From positions 156,172 through 220,171 of the forward strand of contig NZ_FOTF01000005.1 of NCBI RefSeq assembly GCF_900114485.1: DNA of 64,000 bases, in the 5' to 3' direction. The notes beneath the pieces are model-generated. The model had not been told where the DNA came from and made no database searches. It was given only the letters and a program-made list of their open reading frames with translations. Positions 28,932-38,516 of this stretch are shown here, piece after piece. A program made the position numbers and the translations under genes. This DNA comes from Loktanella salsilacus. GTDB lineage: Bacteria > Pseudomonadota > Alphaproteobacteria > Rhodobacterales > Rhodobacteraceae. Position 1 is the stretch's first letter, and every line of letters starts with the position of its first letter.

Positions 28932-29759
28932 TCATGCGTAAAGCGCCTGCGCATGAAAATCGACATGCTCTTCGATAAAGGACGCGATGAAGAAATAGCT
29001 GTGATCGTAACCCTTTTGTAAGCGGATCGTCGCATCCTGACGGCGCTGCGCACAAGCAGCGGCAAAGTCAGAGGTGTTCAACAATTCATAAAACTGATCG
29101 TCCGTGCCCTGATCCACCAGAAGGGGTCCATCAAAACCTTTGGCTTGCATCAGCAGGGTCGCATCATGGCCCGTCCAATCCGCATCCGCGCCCAGATACC
29201 CCGTGAACTGTTTGCGCCCCCAATCCGACGCCGCCGGGTGGCAGATCGGCGAGAAAGCCGAGGCGGAACGATAGCGCCCCGGATGCTTCATCGCGAGCGT
29301 CAGTGCGCCATGGCCGCCCATGGAATGGCCCGTGATGGCTTGGCGGTCCATATCCAGCGGAAACTCTGCCGCCAGCAGGTCGGTCAGATCGCGGGTGATA
29401 TAGGATTCCATCTGGAAATGCGGTTTCCATGGGTCTTCGGTCGCGTCGATATAGAACCCGGCGCCCTGCCCCATGTCATAAGCGTCGTCGTTCGCGACAC
29501 CTTCCCCGCGCGGGGATGTATCGGGAAACACGACCGCAATCCCCTGCGCCGCGCACCATTTCTGGGCACCAGCCTTGGTCATGGCGTTTTCATGCGTGCA
29601 GGTCAGGCCGGATAAAAACCACAGCAGCGGCACTGGGCCAGTGGCGGCTTCCTCTGGCAGGAACAGGGCAAACGTCATGTCGGTGCCCGTGGCCGCGCTG
29701 GTGTGGGTGTAAACGCCTTGGGTGCCGCCAAAGCAGCGGTTTGTGGATTTGGTTTCCAT
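28932..29759 (-). CDS. fghA: S-formylglutathione hydrolase
   Basis: The 275-residue esterase D-type enzyme hydrolyses S-formylglutathione to formate and glutathione, the last step of glutathione-dependent formaldehyde oxidation. The nucleophile elbow [11 protein letters not shown], the PDTSPRG motif, the aspartate in [10 protein letters not shown] and the histidine in GYDHSYFF are all present, and the length is the family's. No formaldehyde dehydrogenase gene is adjacent. It is 22 bp upstream of the YaiI-type gene on the same strand, so the minus-strand run from 29759 to 25989 is likely one transcription unit. Confidence 0.93.
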   Translation of the reverse strand: METKSTNRCFGGTQGVYTHTSAATGTDMTFALFLPEEAATGPVPLLWFLSGLTCTHENAMTKAGAQKWCAAQGIAVVFPDTSPRGEGVANDDAYDMGQGAGFYIDATEDPWKPHFQMESYITRDLTDLLAAEFPLDMDRQAITGHSMGGHGALTLAMKHPGRYRSASAFSPICHPAASDWGRKQFTGYLGADADWTGHDATLLMQAKGFDGPLLVDQGTDDQFYELLNTSDFAAACAQRRQDATIRLQKGYDHSYFFIASFIEEHVDFHAQALYA

Positions 29760-29832
29760 GGCAATCGCCTCTCAACTGGTCGCTTAAGGGCTACCGCAGT
29801 CCCGCCCGGCTGTGAAGCCCGCGCCGCAGGCC

Positions 29833-30774
29833 TTACGGCAGATGCGTGACCAGTGCGATGACGCCCGATACCGTCAGAATGCTTAGCGCCGTCGACACCA
29901 AAATCGCCGCCGATACCCGCGTCGGCGCAACGCGGTAATGCTGCGCCAGCATATAGACGTTGCCAGCAACGGGCAGCGACGCCGCCGCGATCATCACACC
30001 AGCGGCGTAGGTGTCGACGTCGAAAACCACCAGCGCAAAGAACGCCACGGACGCCGGGTGCAGCGCCAGTTTGCAGGTGGACAGCCAAAGCGCGACCGAC
30101 ATCCGCTCTGCCGATTTGGTGGCTAGCGATGCCCCAATGGCAAACAGCGCACCGGGGGTCGCCGCCCCGCCAAGGATCGACACGAATTCATTCAATGGCT
30201 TAGGGATCGGCAGGGCCAAGGCGGACACGGACAGGCCCAAAACGATGGACACGATCATCGGGTTCTTGATCAACCCCATCGCCACGGTTTTTAGCACGCC
30301 AATATGCAGCCGCCCATCGCGGCTGCCGGTGATCAGGATCACAATCAGGCTGCCAAAAACGATCAAATCGACCGACAGCACCATCATGTTCGGCCCGATC
30401 GCATCGGCCCCCAGCAGCAGCGTCAGCATGGGAATGCCCAGAAAGCCAACATTGCCGATCACCGCGACCTGCGCCTCGACCGCAGCTTCTGCGATGGACA
30501 GCTTTCGGATCATCGCGACGACAGTGGCAAGGATGTAGATCGCGCCGGTGCCGCACAGGTATGCCAGCACGAAGGACAGATCGAACACCTCTGACAGCGT
30601 CAGGTTCGCGGAAAACCGGAACAGCAGCGCTGAAAGGGCAAAGTAAAAGATGAACTTGGTCAGATAGGCAGTGGCTTCCTCCGAGAAGAACCCCGTGCGC
30701 CCCGCGCCATAGCCAAGGCCGATGATCGCGAAAAACGGCAGGGTTTGCAGGAAGATGGCCAGCACGTCAGTCAA
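29833..30774 (-). CDS. AEC-family (auxin efflux carrier) transporter
   Basis: The 313-residue protein has ten predicted membrane helices in the two-fold repeat of the AEC/MleP family. Signatures are GNVGFLGIPML in helix 4 and the GAALATPGALFAIG-like stretch (GGAATPGALFAIGASLA) in the second half. Relatives export malate, malonate or other carboxylates; the substrate is unknown. Translation probably starts at a TTG at 30774 inside the stop region of the upstream gene, an eight-base overlap that suggests coupling. Confidence 0.87.
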   Translation of the reverse strand: MTDVLAIFLQTLPFFAIIGLGYGAGRTGFFSEEATAYLTKFIFYFALSALLFRFSANLTLSEVFDLSFVLAYLCGTGAIYILATVVAMIRKLSIAEAAVEAQVAVIGNVGFLGIPMLTLLLGADAIGPNMMVLSVDLIVFGSLIVILITGSRDGRLHIGVLKTVAMGLIKNPMIVSIVLGLSVSALALPIPKPLNEFVSILGGAATPGALFAIGASLATKSAERMSVALWLSTCKLALHPASVAFFALVVFDVDTYAAGVMIAAASLPVAGNVYMLAQHYRVAPTRVSAAILVSTALSILTVSGVIALVTHLP

Positions 30775-31747
30775 ACGCCCCCGTCACCCGGCCCAGCACC
30801 ATAAATGCGCGGGCTGACCGGGTATCGGCAAGCTGCGCGATTTCCTCGTCACTCGCCTCGGGCTCGAAATTAACCAAGCCTTTGTCGAACAGCCGCAGGA
30901 AATGGTGGGCTGCGTCGCGGAAAATCGTATCTTCGCGCATCCGTCCTGCCGACAACGCCAGCGAACTGCGGTCGCGGATCCCGCCCAGCGCGGCCATCGA
31001 CCGGCCCCGCTCGCCCATGGCAAAGCGGCGCCACACCTCGGGCCGGGCTCGGTCCGGCGTCAGATCGTCCATGTAAATGCCGTCTTGGGACAGCAGCGTC
31101 AGCACATCCTGCGCAGCCTGCACCAATTGGCGGGCCGTCCGATCCTTAAGCGCGCGGCGCAGCGCGTCAAAGCCCGGCACGTCCTTGTCGTTGTCCGGAA
31201 AGTTCAGCGCCCGGATGAAATCAATGCGCGGCAATGGCGGCGCGGTGTCTTCGGCCTGCGTGCCCAGCGCCAACGTCGCTTGGTTATCGGACCCCACCTG
31301 GCGCACCGAGGTGATCGTGACCTTCGGCTTTGACGCATCCCGAGAGGTCGTGAAGGTCGCCAGCGTCGATTCTGTCTTACGCGCCGTCTGCGCGATCTCG
31401 TTCAGCTTCGCCTCGACCGTGGGGGCGGCGGCGCTGCTTTTGCGGTCCGCGACATAGGCCGCGCGCAGCGCGTCCACCGCAGCCTGCAGTCGGGCCGATT
31501 CGTCCTTCATCACGCGGGTCGTGCGGGCGGCGGTTGCGGCCACCCAAAACATCGCGACGGGCAGGAAAACCGCCATAATCAGCACAAGAATCTGCAACGG
31601 CCCCGCCCCTACAGGCGCGGCCGGCATGAAAAACGCAAACAAACCCACAGCCACGACCCAGACCGCGCTCAGGCCAATGGCCAGCAGCTCGACCGTGGTC
31701 AGGCCAGTATCATTCACGAATACAGTATTGCGCTGGCCTTGGGCCAT
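30767..31747 (-). CDS. Membrane-anchored protein of unknown function next to greA
   Basis: The 326-residue product has two hydrophobic segments near the N-terminus (LAIGLSAVWVVAVGLFAFFM and LQILVLIMAVFLPVAMFWVA) followed by a charged helical region and a soluble domain with PRIDFIRALNFPDNDKDVPG. I do not recognise the family; the spacing resembles membrane-anchored coiled-coil proteins. An in-frame GTG directly after the greA stop (31762) would add five residues; I prefer the ATG at 31747. It lies between greA and the AEC gene, all on the minus strand, so it is probably cotranscribed with both. Confidence 0.7.
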   Translation of the reverse strand: MAQGQRNTVFVNDTGLTTVELLAIGLSAVWVVAVGLFAFFMPAAPVGAGPLQILVLIMAVFLPVAMFWVAATAARTTRVMKDESARLQAAVDALRAAYVADRKSSAAAPTVEAKLNEIAQTARKTESTLATFTTSRDASKPKVTITSVRQVGSDNQATLALGTQAEDTAPPLPRIDFIRALNFPDNDKDVPGFDALRRALKDRTARQLVQAAQDVLTLLSQDGIYMDDLTPDRARPEVWRRFAMGERGRSMAALGGIRDRSSLALSAGRMREDTIFRDAAHHFLRLFDKGLVNFEPEASDEEIAQLADTRSARAFMVLGRVTGAFD

Positions 31748-31762
31748 GGGTCCGCTCGCCAC

Positions 31763-32233
31763 TTATTTAAATTCGATCTTTGTAATCTCGTAGGCTTTAT
31801 CGCCGCCGGGTGTGCGCACTTCGACGCTGTCACCTTCGTCCTTGCCGATCAAGGCACGGGCCAGCGGGGATTTCATGTTCAGACGGCCCTGTTCGATGTC
31901 GGCCTCGTATTCGCCAACGATCTGAAAGACCTTCTTTTCATCGGTGTCTTCATCCACCAGATGCACGGTCGCACCAAATTTCACAGTGCCCGACATCTTG
32001 GCCGGGTTGATCACGTCAGCCAGCGAAATAACGCCTTCCAGCTCTTTCACGCGGCCTTCGATAAAGGACTGCTTTTCCTTGGCGGAATGGTATTCGGCGT
32101 TTTCGGACAAGTCGCCATGCTCGCGCGCTTCGGAAATCGCGCGAATAATCGATGGGCGCTCCACCGACTTCAGGTGCTTCAGCTCTTCATCCAGCTTTTT
32201 ATAGCCAGCTGCGGTCAGCGGGATCTTTTCCAT
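31763..32233 (-). CDS. greA: Transcription elongation factor GreA
   Basis: The 156-residue protein stimulates the transcript-cleavage activity of stalled RNA polymerase. It has the N-terminal coiled-coil signature [21 protein letters not shown], with [29 protein letters not shown] carrying the acidic tip residues and the Gre motif, and the C-terminal domain ending [15 protein letters not shown] and [13 protein letters not shown]. The length is exactly that of GreA. A gene of unknown function follows by 15 bp on the same strand. Confidence 0.96.
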   Translation of the reverse strand: MEKIPLTAAGYKKLDEELKHLKSVERPSIIRAISEAREHGDLSENAEYHSAKEKQSFIEGRVKELEGVISLADVINPAKMSGTVKFGATVHLVDEDTDEKKVFQIVGEYEADIEQGRLNMKSPLARALIGKDEGDSVEVRTPGGDKAYEITKIEFK

Positions 32234-32450
32234 GTGCGTGGGGCCCCTTTGGCGGCAGGTTGCATCAATCGGACGTTCATACCGTATTGGGGCAGTGCAA
32301 AGTCAAGCGCAAGACGCGACCGTATGTCCTGCGCGGGCAGTTGCTTCTAGACTGTGCCAATTTAACGTGGTGTCGTGATTGCCGGGCAAGCCGGTGTCCT
32401 GTAACCCGGTCAGCAACATAATTTCACGACCGTCAGAGGGGGTTACGACC

Positions 32451-34097
32451 ATGGCCGATACGCAGCGCGAAACAATGGAATACGACGTCGTCATCGTGGG
32501 CGCAGGCCCGGCAGGCTTGTCGGCCGCGATCCGGCTCAAGCAACTTGATGCCGATTTGAATGTTGTCGTGCTGGAAAAAGGGTCAGAAGTCGGCGCGCAT
32601 ATCCTGTCCGGCGCCGTGCTGGACACCTGCGGCCTTGATCACCTGATGCCCGATTGGAAAGAACGCGGCGCGCCGATCACCGTGCCCGTGAAAGAAGACA
32701 ACTTCTATCTGCTGGGCGAAGCAGGCAAAATCCGCGTGCCGAACTTCCCCATGCCGCCGCTGATGAACAACCACGGCAACTATATCGTATCAATGGGCAA
32801 CGTCTGCCGCTGGATGGCCGAACAGGCAGAGGCGCTTGGCGTCGAAATCTTCCCCGGCATGTCGTGTTCCGAACTGGTCTGGGGCGAAGACGGCCGCGTG
32901 GCCGGTGTCGTTGCCGGTGAATTTGGCCGCAACGCCGACGGCAGCGAAGGTCCGGGCTACGAGCCGGGGATGGAACTGCTGGGCAAATACGTCTTCTTGT
33001 CCGAAGGCGTGCGCGGGTCGCTGTCCAAGCAGGTCATCGCGAAATACGACCTTGCGAAGGATTCCGAGCCGCAGAAATACGGCCTTGGCATGAAAGAAAT
33101 CTGGGAAATCGATCCCGCCAAGCACAAGCCCGGCACCGTCACCCACACGATGGGCTGGCCACTGGGCAAGAACGCTGGCGGCGGATCGTTCATCTATCAC
33201 CTTGATAACAATCAGGTCTATGTCGGCTTTGTCGTCCACCTGAACTACAAAAACCCCTACCTGTTCCCCTACATGGAATTTCAGCGCTTCAAGCATCACC
33301 CAATGATCGCTGAACTGCTAGAAGGCGGCAAACGCGTTGCCTACGGCGCGCGCGCGATTTCCGAAGGCGGTTTCCAGTCGATCCCGCAGACCGCATTCCC
33401 CGGCGGCGCGCTGCTTGGCTGCTCTGCTGGCCTTGTGAACGTGCCCCGCATTAAGGGTAACCACAACGCCATGCTGTCCGGCATCCACGCGGCAGAGGCC
33501 GCCCATGACGCGATCAAGGCAGGCCGGTCCGGCGACACGCTGACCGATTACGACAAAGAGCTGAAATCCGGCCCCGTCGGCAAAGACCTGAAAAAAGTCC
33601 GCAACGTCAAACCGTTGTGGTCCAAGTATGGCCTGTTCCCGTCGCTTGCGATTGGCGGCTTTGACATGTGGACGAATACGATGGGCTTCAGCCTGCTGGG
33701 CACGCTTGGCCACGGTAAATCCGACGCCGAAGCGACCGAAAAAGCAGACAAGCACACGCCGATCACCTATCCTAAGCCGGATGGCAAACTGTCGTTCGAC
33801 CGCCTGACCAACGTCGCGTTTTCCTTTACCAACCACGAAGAAAGCCAGCCGGCGCACCTGAAGCTGCTGGACCCTTCGATCCCGGTGGGCGTGAACCTGC
33901 CCGAATACGCCGGCCCCTCTGCCCGGTATTGCCCGGCGGGTGTCTACGAATTCGTCGGCACGGGCGAGGACACGAAGTTCCAGATCAACTTTCAGAACTG
34001 CGTCCACTGCAAAACCTGCGACATCAAGGACCCCAGCCAGAACATCAACTGGACCGTCCCGCAGGGCGGCGACGGCCCGAACTATCCCAACATGTAA
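32451..34097 (+). CDS. Electron transfer flavoprotein-ubiquinone oxidoreductase
   Basis: The 548-residue inner-membrane enzyme passes electrons from ETF, reduced by acyl-CoA dehydrogenases, to ubiquinone. The N-terminal FAD motif is [19 protein letters not shown], the region FLSEGVRGSLSKQVI follows, and the C-terminal 4Fe-4S cluster is bound by CPAG and CVHCKTCDIKDP. The ATG at 32451 gives MADTQRETMEYDVV, the normal start; the open frame upstream includes non-coding sequence. A small DUF1493-type gene begins two bases after its stop. With the FadH-like enzyme at 12,861 it points to active fatty acid oxidation. Confidence 0.95.
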   Translation: MADTQRETMEYDVVIVGAGPAGLSAAIRLKQLDADLNVVVLEKGSEVGAHILSGAVLDTCGLDHLMPDWKERGAPITVPVKEDNFYLLGEAGKIRVPNFPMPPLMNNHGNYIVSMGNVCRWMAEQAEALGVEIFPGMSCSELVWGEDGRVAGVVAGEFGRNADGSEGPGYEPGMELLGKYVFLSEGVRGSLSKQVIAKYDLAKDSEPQKYGLGMKEIWEIDPAKHKPGTVTHTMGWPLGKNAGGGSFIYHLDNNQVYVGFVVHLNYKNPYLFPYMEFQRFKHHPMIAELLEGGKRVAYGARAISEGGFQSIPQTAFPGGALLGCSAGLVNVPRIKGNHNAMLSGIHAAEAAHDAIKAGRSGDTLTDYDKELKSGPVGKDLKKVRNVKPLWSKYGLFPSLAIGGFDMWTNTMGFSLLGTLGHGKSDAEATEKADKHTPITYPKPDGKLSFDRLTNVAFSFTNHEESQPAHLKLLDPSIPVGVNLPEYAGPSARYCPAGVYEFVGTGEDTKFQINFQNCVHCKTCDIKDPSQNINWTVPQGGDGPNYPNM

Positions 34098-34099
34098 GC

Positions 34100-34531
34100 A
34101 TGGATTTGCGCGCTAATATTATCGAGCTGTTGGTCCTGCATACAGGCAAAAAACCTGATCGGATCAACAGCGCCGATATCTTTCGCGGAAATGGTTACGA
34201 GGGGGATGACGGCGATGAACTAATCGTCGCATTTTCAGAGGCGTTCGACGTCGACATTTCGACATTTAATCATGTTTTCCATTATATCGGTGACGAGCCT
34301 CCCGGTCATCGCCGCGTGTTTCCCGTCGACGCTGAGGGGAAGGAAATTCCCTTTGTGCCTGTAAGCGTCGACATGCTGGTTCACGCAGCAGAACAGCATA
34401 AATGGCATTATCCTTATCCAGAACATACGATCCGCATCACGTTACGGTCCCGCATTTTTCAGGCTGGATTGATTGCACTGGTTTCGGCAGGCGCCATAAT
34501 TCTACTTCTAATGAAGTATTCCAACTTGTAG
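34100..34531 (+). CDS. DUF1493-family protein with C-terminal membrane segment
   Basis: The 143-residue product matches DUF1493, an acyl-carrier-protein-like small domain family: the core NSADIFRGNGYEGDDGDELIVAF has the GYEGDD acidic stretch where ACPs carry the phosphopantetheine serine, but here no serine stands at that site. A hydrophobic helix near the C-terminus (FQAGLIALVSAGAIILLLM) suggests membrane attachment. The ATG follows the ETF-QO stop by two bases, so it is translated from the same message. The function is unknown. Confidence 0.7.
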   Translation: MDLRANIIELLVLHTGKKPDRINSADIFRGNGYEGDDGDELIVAFSEAFDVDISTFNHVFHYIGDEPPGHRRVFPVDAEGKEIPFVPVSVDMLVHAAEQHKWHYPYPEHTIRITLRSRIFQAGLIALVSAGAIILLLMKYSNL

Positions 34532-34541
34532 CCGCACGACC

Positions 34542-34565
34542 GGACGGGCAAAGGTCCGCCCGTTC
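34542..34565 (+). terminator. Possible terminator after the ETF-QO/DUF1493 unit
   Basis: GGACGGGC (34542-34549) can pair with GCCCGTTC (34558-34565), one pair being G-T, about ten bases after the DUF1493 stop. A T run is missing, so this is weak evidence. Confidence 0.35.
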
Positions 34566-34648
34566 AAGCCCCTGTGACCCCCACGTGATTGCGCATGTTT
34601 GGGCAGAAGCCTAGGCTGGCGTCTGAATAAACAGACAGGCGCACATCC

Positions 34649-36376
34649 GTGAAACGACTTATTTCGACTGGCACCCTTCTTGCTGGCCTTCTTTGCGCTG
34701 GCATGGGCATCGCGCAATCAGCGCAAGAGCCTACAGTGCAAGACCGTCAGTCCGGCGCTTATCTGGCCGCACGCAATGCTGCTGCAGCGGGTGATTTCGC
34801 CGCCGCCGCCGACTACTTTGGTCAGGCGCTGGTTGGCGATCCGCAAAACCCCTACCTGCTTGAAAACACCGCCATCGCCTTTGTGGCCTTGGGTGATTTT
34901 GCCAGCGCCGTGCCTGTTGCAGAGCAAATGCGCCTTGCCGGGATCGACAGCCAAGTCAGCAATATGATCTTGATCTGCGACGCGATTGTGCAGGGCGATT
35001 GGGACACGGTGATCACGGATTTCGCCGATGGTCGCACTGTCAGCCCCCTGTTTGACGGTCTGGTCAAAGGCTGGGCGATGCAGGGCCAAGGCGACATGAC
35101 CCGCGCGTTGGAAGGCTTTGACGCCGTGATCGCGACCGAAGGCATGGCCGGCTACGGGTTGTTCCACAAGGCGCTAGCCTTGGCGTCTGTCGGTGACTTC
35201 GAAGGGGCAGAGGCGATCTTGTCGGGCAGCGGCCAAGGCTCTGCCAACTTCGGCCCCCGCGCCGCCATCGCCCATGCGCAGGTCTTGTCGCAACTGGGCC
35301 GCAACGATGACGCCAGCGCCCTGCTAACGACGGCCTTCGGCGACACCCTCGACCCTGCGATCGTCGCCTTGCAGGCCAAGCTGGGCAGCACCGAACCCGT
35401 GCCATTCGATCTGGTCACCAGCCCGCGTCAGGGCGTGGCAGAGGTCGCGTTTATGATCGCAGCCCTGCTGTCGACTGAAGCGCGAGAGGATTACACCCTG
35501 CAATACGCCCGCGTGGCGCAATATCTGGCCCCCGGCAACGCCGATGCGGCGATGTTGACGGCGGGATTGCTGCAAAACATGGGCCGTTATGATCTGGCCG
35601 CCGCCGCCTTTGCCACCGTGCCGCAGGACGATCCCAGCTTTGTGAACGCCGAAATCGGACGCATCGACACCCTGCGCCAGTCCGATCAAACCGATGTCGC
35701 AGCAGAGGTCGCCCAATCCTTGGCCCGCGCCCGCCCCGATCTGGCCTTTGTGCAGGCCCGCCTTGGCGATGTGCTGCGCGACAACGGTGACAACGACGGC
35801 GCGATCAAAGCCTATGGCGCGGCGCTGGACCTGTACCCTGAAAGCGACACGAACCGCTGGGTCGTCTATTACACCCGTGCGATTGTTGCCCATGACATCG
35901 GTGATTGGGACCAGGCCGAATCCGACTTCCGCGCCGCCCTTGCCATCAATCCTGACCAGCCGCAGGTGCTGAACTATCTGGGATATTCGCTGGTCGAACG
36001 CGGCGAAAAGCTGGACGAGGCGCTGGATATGATCGAACGCGCTGTCGCCGATCAGCCGGACAGCGGCGCTATCGTCGATTCGCTTGGCTGGGTGTATTTC
36101 CAACTGGGCCGCTATGACGACGCCATCGATCCGCTGGAACGCGCAGCTGTGCTAGAGGCGACCGACCCCATCGTGAACGACCACCTTGGCGACGCCTATT
36201 GGGCTGTCGGCCGCGAAAGAGAGGCCCGCTTTCAGTGGCTGCGCGCGCAATCCTTTGAGCCCGAAGAAGACCTTGCCGCCCGCATCCGTGCCAAGCTGGA
36301 GCGCGGCCTAGACGCCGTGCGCCAAGACGAAGGCTTGGACGCCACCCGCCCCGCGCTGACCGACGCCCGGCCATGA
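34649..36376 (+). CDS. Exported TPR-repeat protein
   Basis: The 575-residue protein starts with a signal peptide (MKRLISTGTLLAGLLCAGMGIAQS) and continues with many tetratricopeptide repeats through the whole length, such as DWDQAESDFRAALAINPDQPQVLNYLGYSLVERG and the later YDDAIDPLERAAVLEATDPIVNDHLGDAYW. Such periplasmic TPR proteins usually serve as protein-protein scaffolds; the partners are unknown. Its stop overlaps the ispE start by ATGA, an arrangement I have seen in Rhodobacterales. Confidence 0.85.
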   Translation: MKRLISTGTLLAGLLCAGMGIAQSAQEPTVQDRQSGAYLAARNAAAAGDFAAAADYFGQALVGDPQNPYLLENTAIAFVALGDFASAVPVAEQMRLAGIDSQVSNMILICDAIVQGDWDTVITDFADGRTVSPLFDGLVKGWAMQGQGDMTRALEGFDAVIATEGMAGYGLFHKALALASVGDFEGAEAILSGSGQGSANFGPRAAIAHAQVLSQLGRNDDASALLTTAFGDTLDPAIVALQAKLGSTEPVPFDLVTSPRQGVAEVAFMIAALLSTEAREDYTLQYARVAQYLAPGNADAAMLTAGLLQNMGRYDLAAAAFATVPQDDPSFVNAEIGRIDTLRQSDQTDVAAEVAQSLARARPDLAFVQARLGDVLRDNGDNDGAIKAYGAALDLYPESDTNRWVVYYTRAIVAHDIGDWDQAESDFRAALAINPDQPQVLNYLGYSLVERGEKLDEALDMIERAVADQPDSGAIVDSLGWVYFQLGRYDDAIDPLERAAVLEATDPIVNDHLGDAYWAVGREREARFQWLRAQSFEPEEDLAARIRAKLERGLDAVRQDEGLDATRPALTDARP

Positions 36377-37236
36377 GCCGCCTGACGGCAACCGCACCGG
36401 CCAAGGTGAACCTGACGCTGCATATCACCGGGCAGCGGGATGATGGCTATCACCTGCTCGATTCGTTGGTGGTCTTTGCGGACGTTGGCGATCAGCTAAC
36501 CGTGACGCCCAGCCCTGACCTGCGCCTGACCGTCGGCGGCCCCTTTGCCAGGGGCGTGCCGAACGATGACCGCAATTTGGTGATGCGGGCCGCCCGCGCC
36601 TTGGCCGATCTGCGCGGCGTCACCCATGGCGCGGCGATCAAGCTGGACAAATCGTTGCCCCATTCCGCAGGCATTGGCGGCGGATCATCTGATGCGGCAA
36701 CCGCCCTTGGGATGCTCGCGACATTCTGGGACGTCGCCCCCCTGCCCGCCGATCACCCGGCAGCAGCGGCCCTTGGCGCCGATGTGCCCGTCTGCCTGTC
36801 CGGCCCCGGCCCGCTGCACATGCAGGGCATCGGCGACGACGTCGCACCAGCGCCCGCCTTGCCCGATTGCGCACTGGTACTGGTGAACCCCAAGGTCGAA
36901 GCCCCAACGCCGGCGGTCTTCAAGGCGCTGGCCTCGCGCCGCAATCCCACCATGACGACCCTGCCAGACGGTATGGATTTGGACGGTTTTGCCAAGTGGC
37001 TGTCGCAGCAGCGCAATGATCTACTGGCCCCCGCGCGCCAGATCGCGCCCGAAATTGACACCGTGCTGGCCCGCCTGCGCAAGCTGCCGAATATCAAAGC
37101 TGTGGGTCTGTCCGGTTCAGGTGCGACGTGCTGGGCGCTGGTCGCCGACATGGCCGCCGCCCGCCTTGCCGCCCGCGCGGTTCAGGTCGCTGAAATGGGA
37201 TGGTGGGTCGCCCCCGCAGCGGTGCTGCGGGGCTAA
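36373..37236 (+). CDS. ispE: 4-diphosphocytidyl-2-C-methyl-D-erythritol kinase
   Basis: The 287-residue GHMP kinase phosphorylates CDP-methylerythritol in the non-mevalonate isoprenoid pathway. The first GHMP motif is ATAPAKVNLTLHITGQRDDGYH, the glycine-rich ATP-binding motif is LPHSAGIGGGSSDAATAL, and the C-terminal motif VGLSGSGATCWALV is intact. It starts by ATGA overlap with the TPR gene and ends convergent to the polyprenyl synthase gene that uses the isoprenoid products. A hairpin covers its last codons. Confidence 0.94.
   Translation: MSRLTATAPAKVNLTLHITGQRDDGYHLLDSLVVFADVGDQLTVTPSPDLRLTVGGPFARGVPNDDRNLVMRAARALADLRGVTHGAAIKLDKSLPHSAGIGGGSSDAATALGMLATFWDVAPLPADHPAAAALGADVPVCLSGPGPLHMQGIGDDVAPAPALPDCALVLVNPKVEAPTPAVFKALASRRNPTMTTLPDGMDLDGFAKWLSQQRNDLLAPARQIAPEIDTVLARLRKLPNIKAVGLSGSGATCWALVADMAAARLAARAVQVAEMGWWVAPAAVLRG
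37212..37232. terminator. Hairpin at the end of ispE
   Basis: CCCCGCAGC (37212-37220), a 3-nt loop and GCTGCGGGG (37224-37232) form a perfect 9-bp stem that covers the final codons of ispE and its stop region, between two convergent genes. A T run is lacking. Confidence 0.4.
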
Positions 37237-37241
37237 GTAGC

Positions 37242-38240
37242 CTAGACCAGCCGCGCGACGACGTAGTCGGCCAAATCGGTCAGCATGCCCTTAATCTCGT
37301 GATCCGGCAGGGCGTTCAGCGCATCCTTCGCCCGCTCTGCCCACATCAGCGCGTCATCGCGGGTGCTGTCCAGCGTGCCATGCTGCTGCAACAGCGCCAG
37401 CGCATGTTCCAGATCGCCCGTTTCCTGCACGCGTTTTTCCAGCGTGCGGGTCCAGAACACCGTATCGGTGGTATCCCCCGCCGCGATGGCGCGGATCACG
37501 GGCATCGTCAGCTTGCCTTCGCGAAAGTCGTCGCCGATGTTTTTGCCAATGCCAGCACCGCCCTGCCAATCCAGCAGGTCGTCCACGATCTGAAACGCAA
37601 TCCCCAGCGCATCACCGTAGGCATAAAGCGCGGCAATCTGATCCTCTGGCGCAGCGGCGATCACGCCGCCAACCTGCGTGGCGGCCGAAAACAGCGCCGC
37701 CGTCTTGCCGCGCACGACCTTCAGATAGGTATCTTCCGTCGTCTTGATATTGCGCGCCGCCGTCAGTTGCAGCACCTCGCCCTCTGCAATCGTGGCAGAG
37801 GCATTGGCAAGGATATCCAGCACGCGCAGCGATCCTGTTTCCACCATCAGCTGAAAGCTGCGGGCAAACAGGTAATCGCCGACCAACACGCTAGAGGTAT
37901 TATCCCACAAGAGGTTTGCCGTGGGCCGCCCGCGCCGCTTGTCGCTTTCGTCGACCACGTCGTCATGCAGCAAGGTCGCGGTGTGAATAAATTCCACCGT
38001 CGCCGCCAGATGCACATGGAACGGGCCGTCATAGCCGCACATCCGCGCCGCCGCTAAGGTCAACATCGGGCGCAAACGCTTACCGCCAGCGCCAACCAGA
38101 TGCGCTGTGACTTCGGGGATTCGCGGCGCATGTTCCGACGCCATCCGCGCCGCAATCATGTCATTCACGGCGGCCATATCATCGGCGAGGGCCGCGGCCA
38201 GACGTTCGTGGGGTTTGGTGGCGGCGTGATCAAGGCTCAT
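37242..38240 (-). CDS. Polyprenyl synthetase (octaprenyl/decaprenyl diphosphate synthase type)
   Basis: The 332-residue trans-prenyltransferase carries the first aspartate-rich motif LLHDDVVDESD and the second FQIVDDLLDWQGG, with GGKRLRPML binding isopentenyl diphosphate. Its size and motifs match the long-chain synthases that make the side chain of ubiquinone. In alphaproteobacteria this is often the decaprenyl chain of UQ-10, but chain length cannot be read from the motifs with certainty. The ATG at 38240 (MSLDHAATKP) is chosen over one upstream at 38273. It is divergent from the DUF2007 gene. Confidence 0.9.
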   Translation of the reverse strand: MSLDHAATKPHERLAAALADDMAAVNDMIAARMASEHAPRIPEVTAHLVGAGGKRLRPMLTLAAARMCGYDGPFHVHLAATVEFIHTATLLHDDVVDESDKRRGRPTANLLWDNTSSVLVGDYLFARSFQLMVETGSLRVLDILANASATIAEGEVLQLTAARNIKTTEDTYLKVVRGKTAALFSAATQVGGVIAAAPEDQIAALYAYGDALGIAFQIVDDLLDWQGGAGIGKNIGDDFREGKLTMPVIRAIAAGDTTDTVFWTRTLEKRVQETGDLEHALALLQQHGTLDSTRDDALMWAERAKDALNALPDHEIKGMLTDLADYVVARLV

Positions 38241-38294
38241 GGTCGTTCCAGCACTGAATGGACAGGGCCGCATCTGCGCCCTAGATAAGGTTCC

Positions 38295-38516
38295 ATGAAA
38301 GAACTGCTGCGCACCAACGACCCGACGGTCATCGCCCTCGCCACCGCCCTTCTGGACGCAGAGGATATAGACTGCTTTCAGTTTGACGTAAACATGAGCA
38401 TCCTTGACGGCAGCATTGGCATATTGCCGCGCCGGGTCATGGTCGCCGACCGCGACCTGTTCATGGCCCGCGCCGTGATGAAAGATGCGGAAATCGAAAT
38501 CACCCTTGACCGATGA
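38295..38516 (+). CDS. DUF2007-family small protein
   Basis: The 73-residue protein has the MKELLRTNDPTVIALATALLDAEDI opening and ends in an alpha/beta pattern typical of DUF2007, a group sometimes annotated as putative signal-transducing proteins with a GlnB-like fold. No function is established. It lies 54 bp from the divergent prenyl synthase gene and overlaps the methyltransferase gene downstream. Confidence 0.8.
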   Translation: MKELLRTNDPTVIALATALLDAEDIDCFQFDVNMSILDGSIGILPRRVMVADRDLFMARAVMKDAEIEITLDR

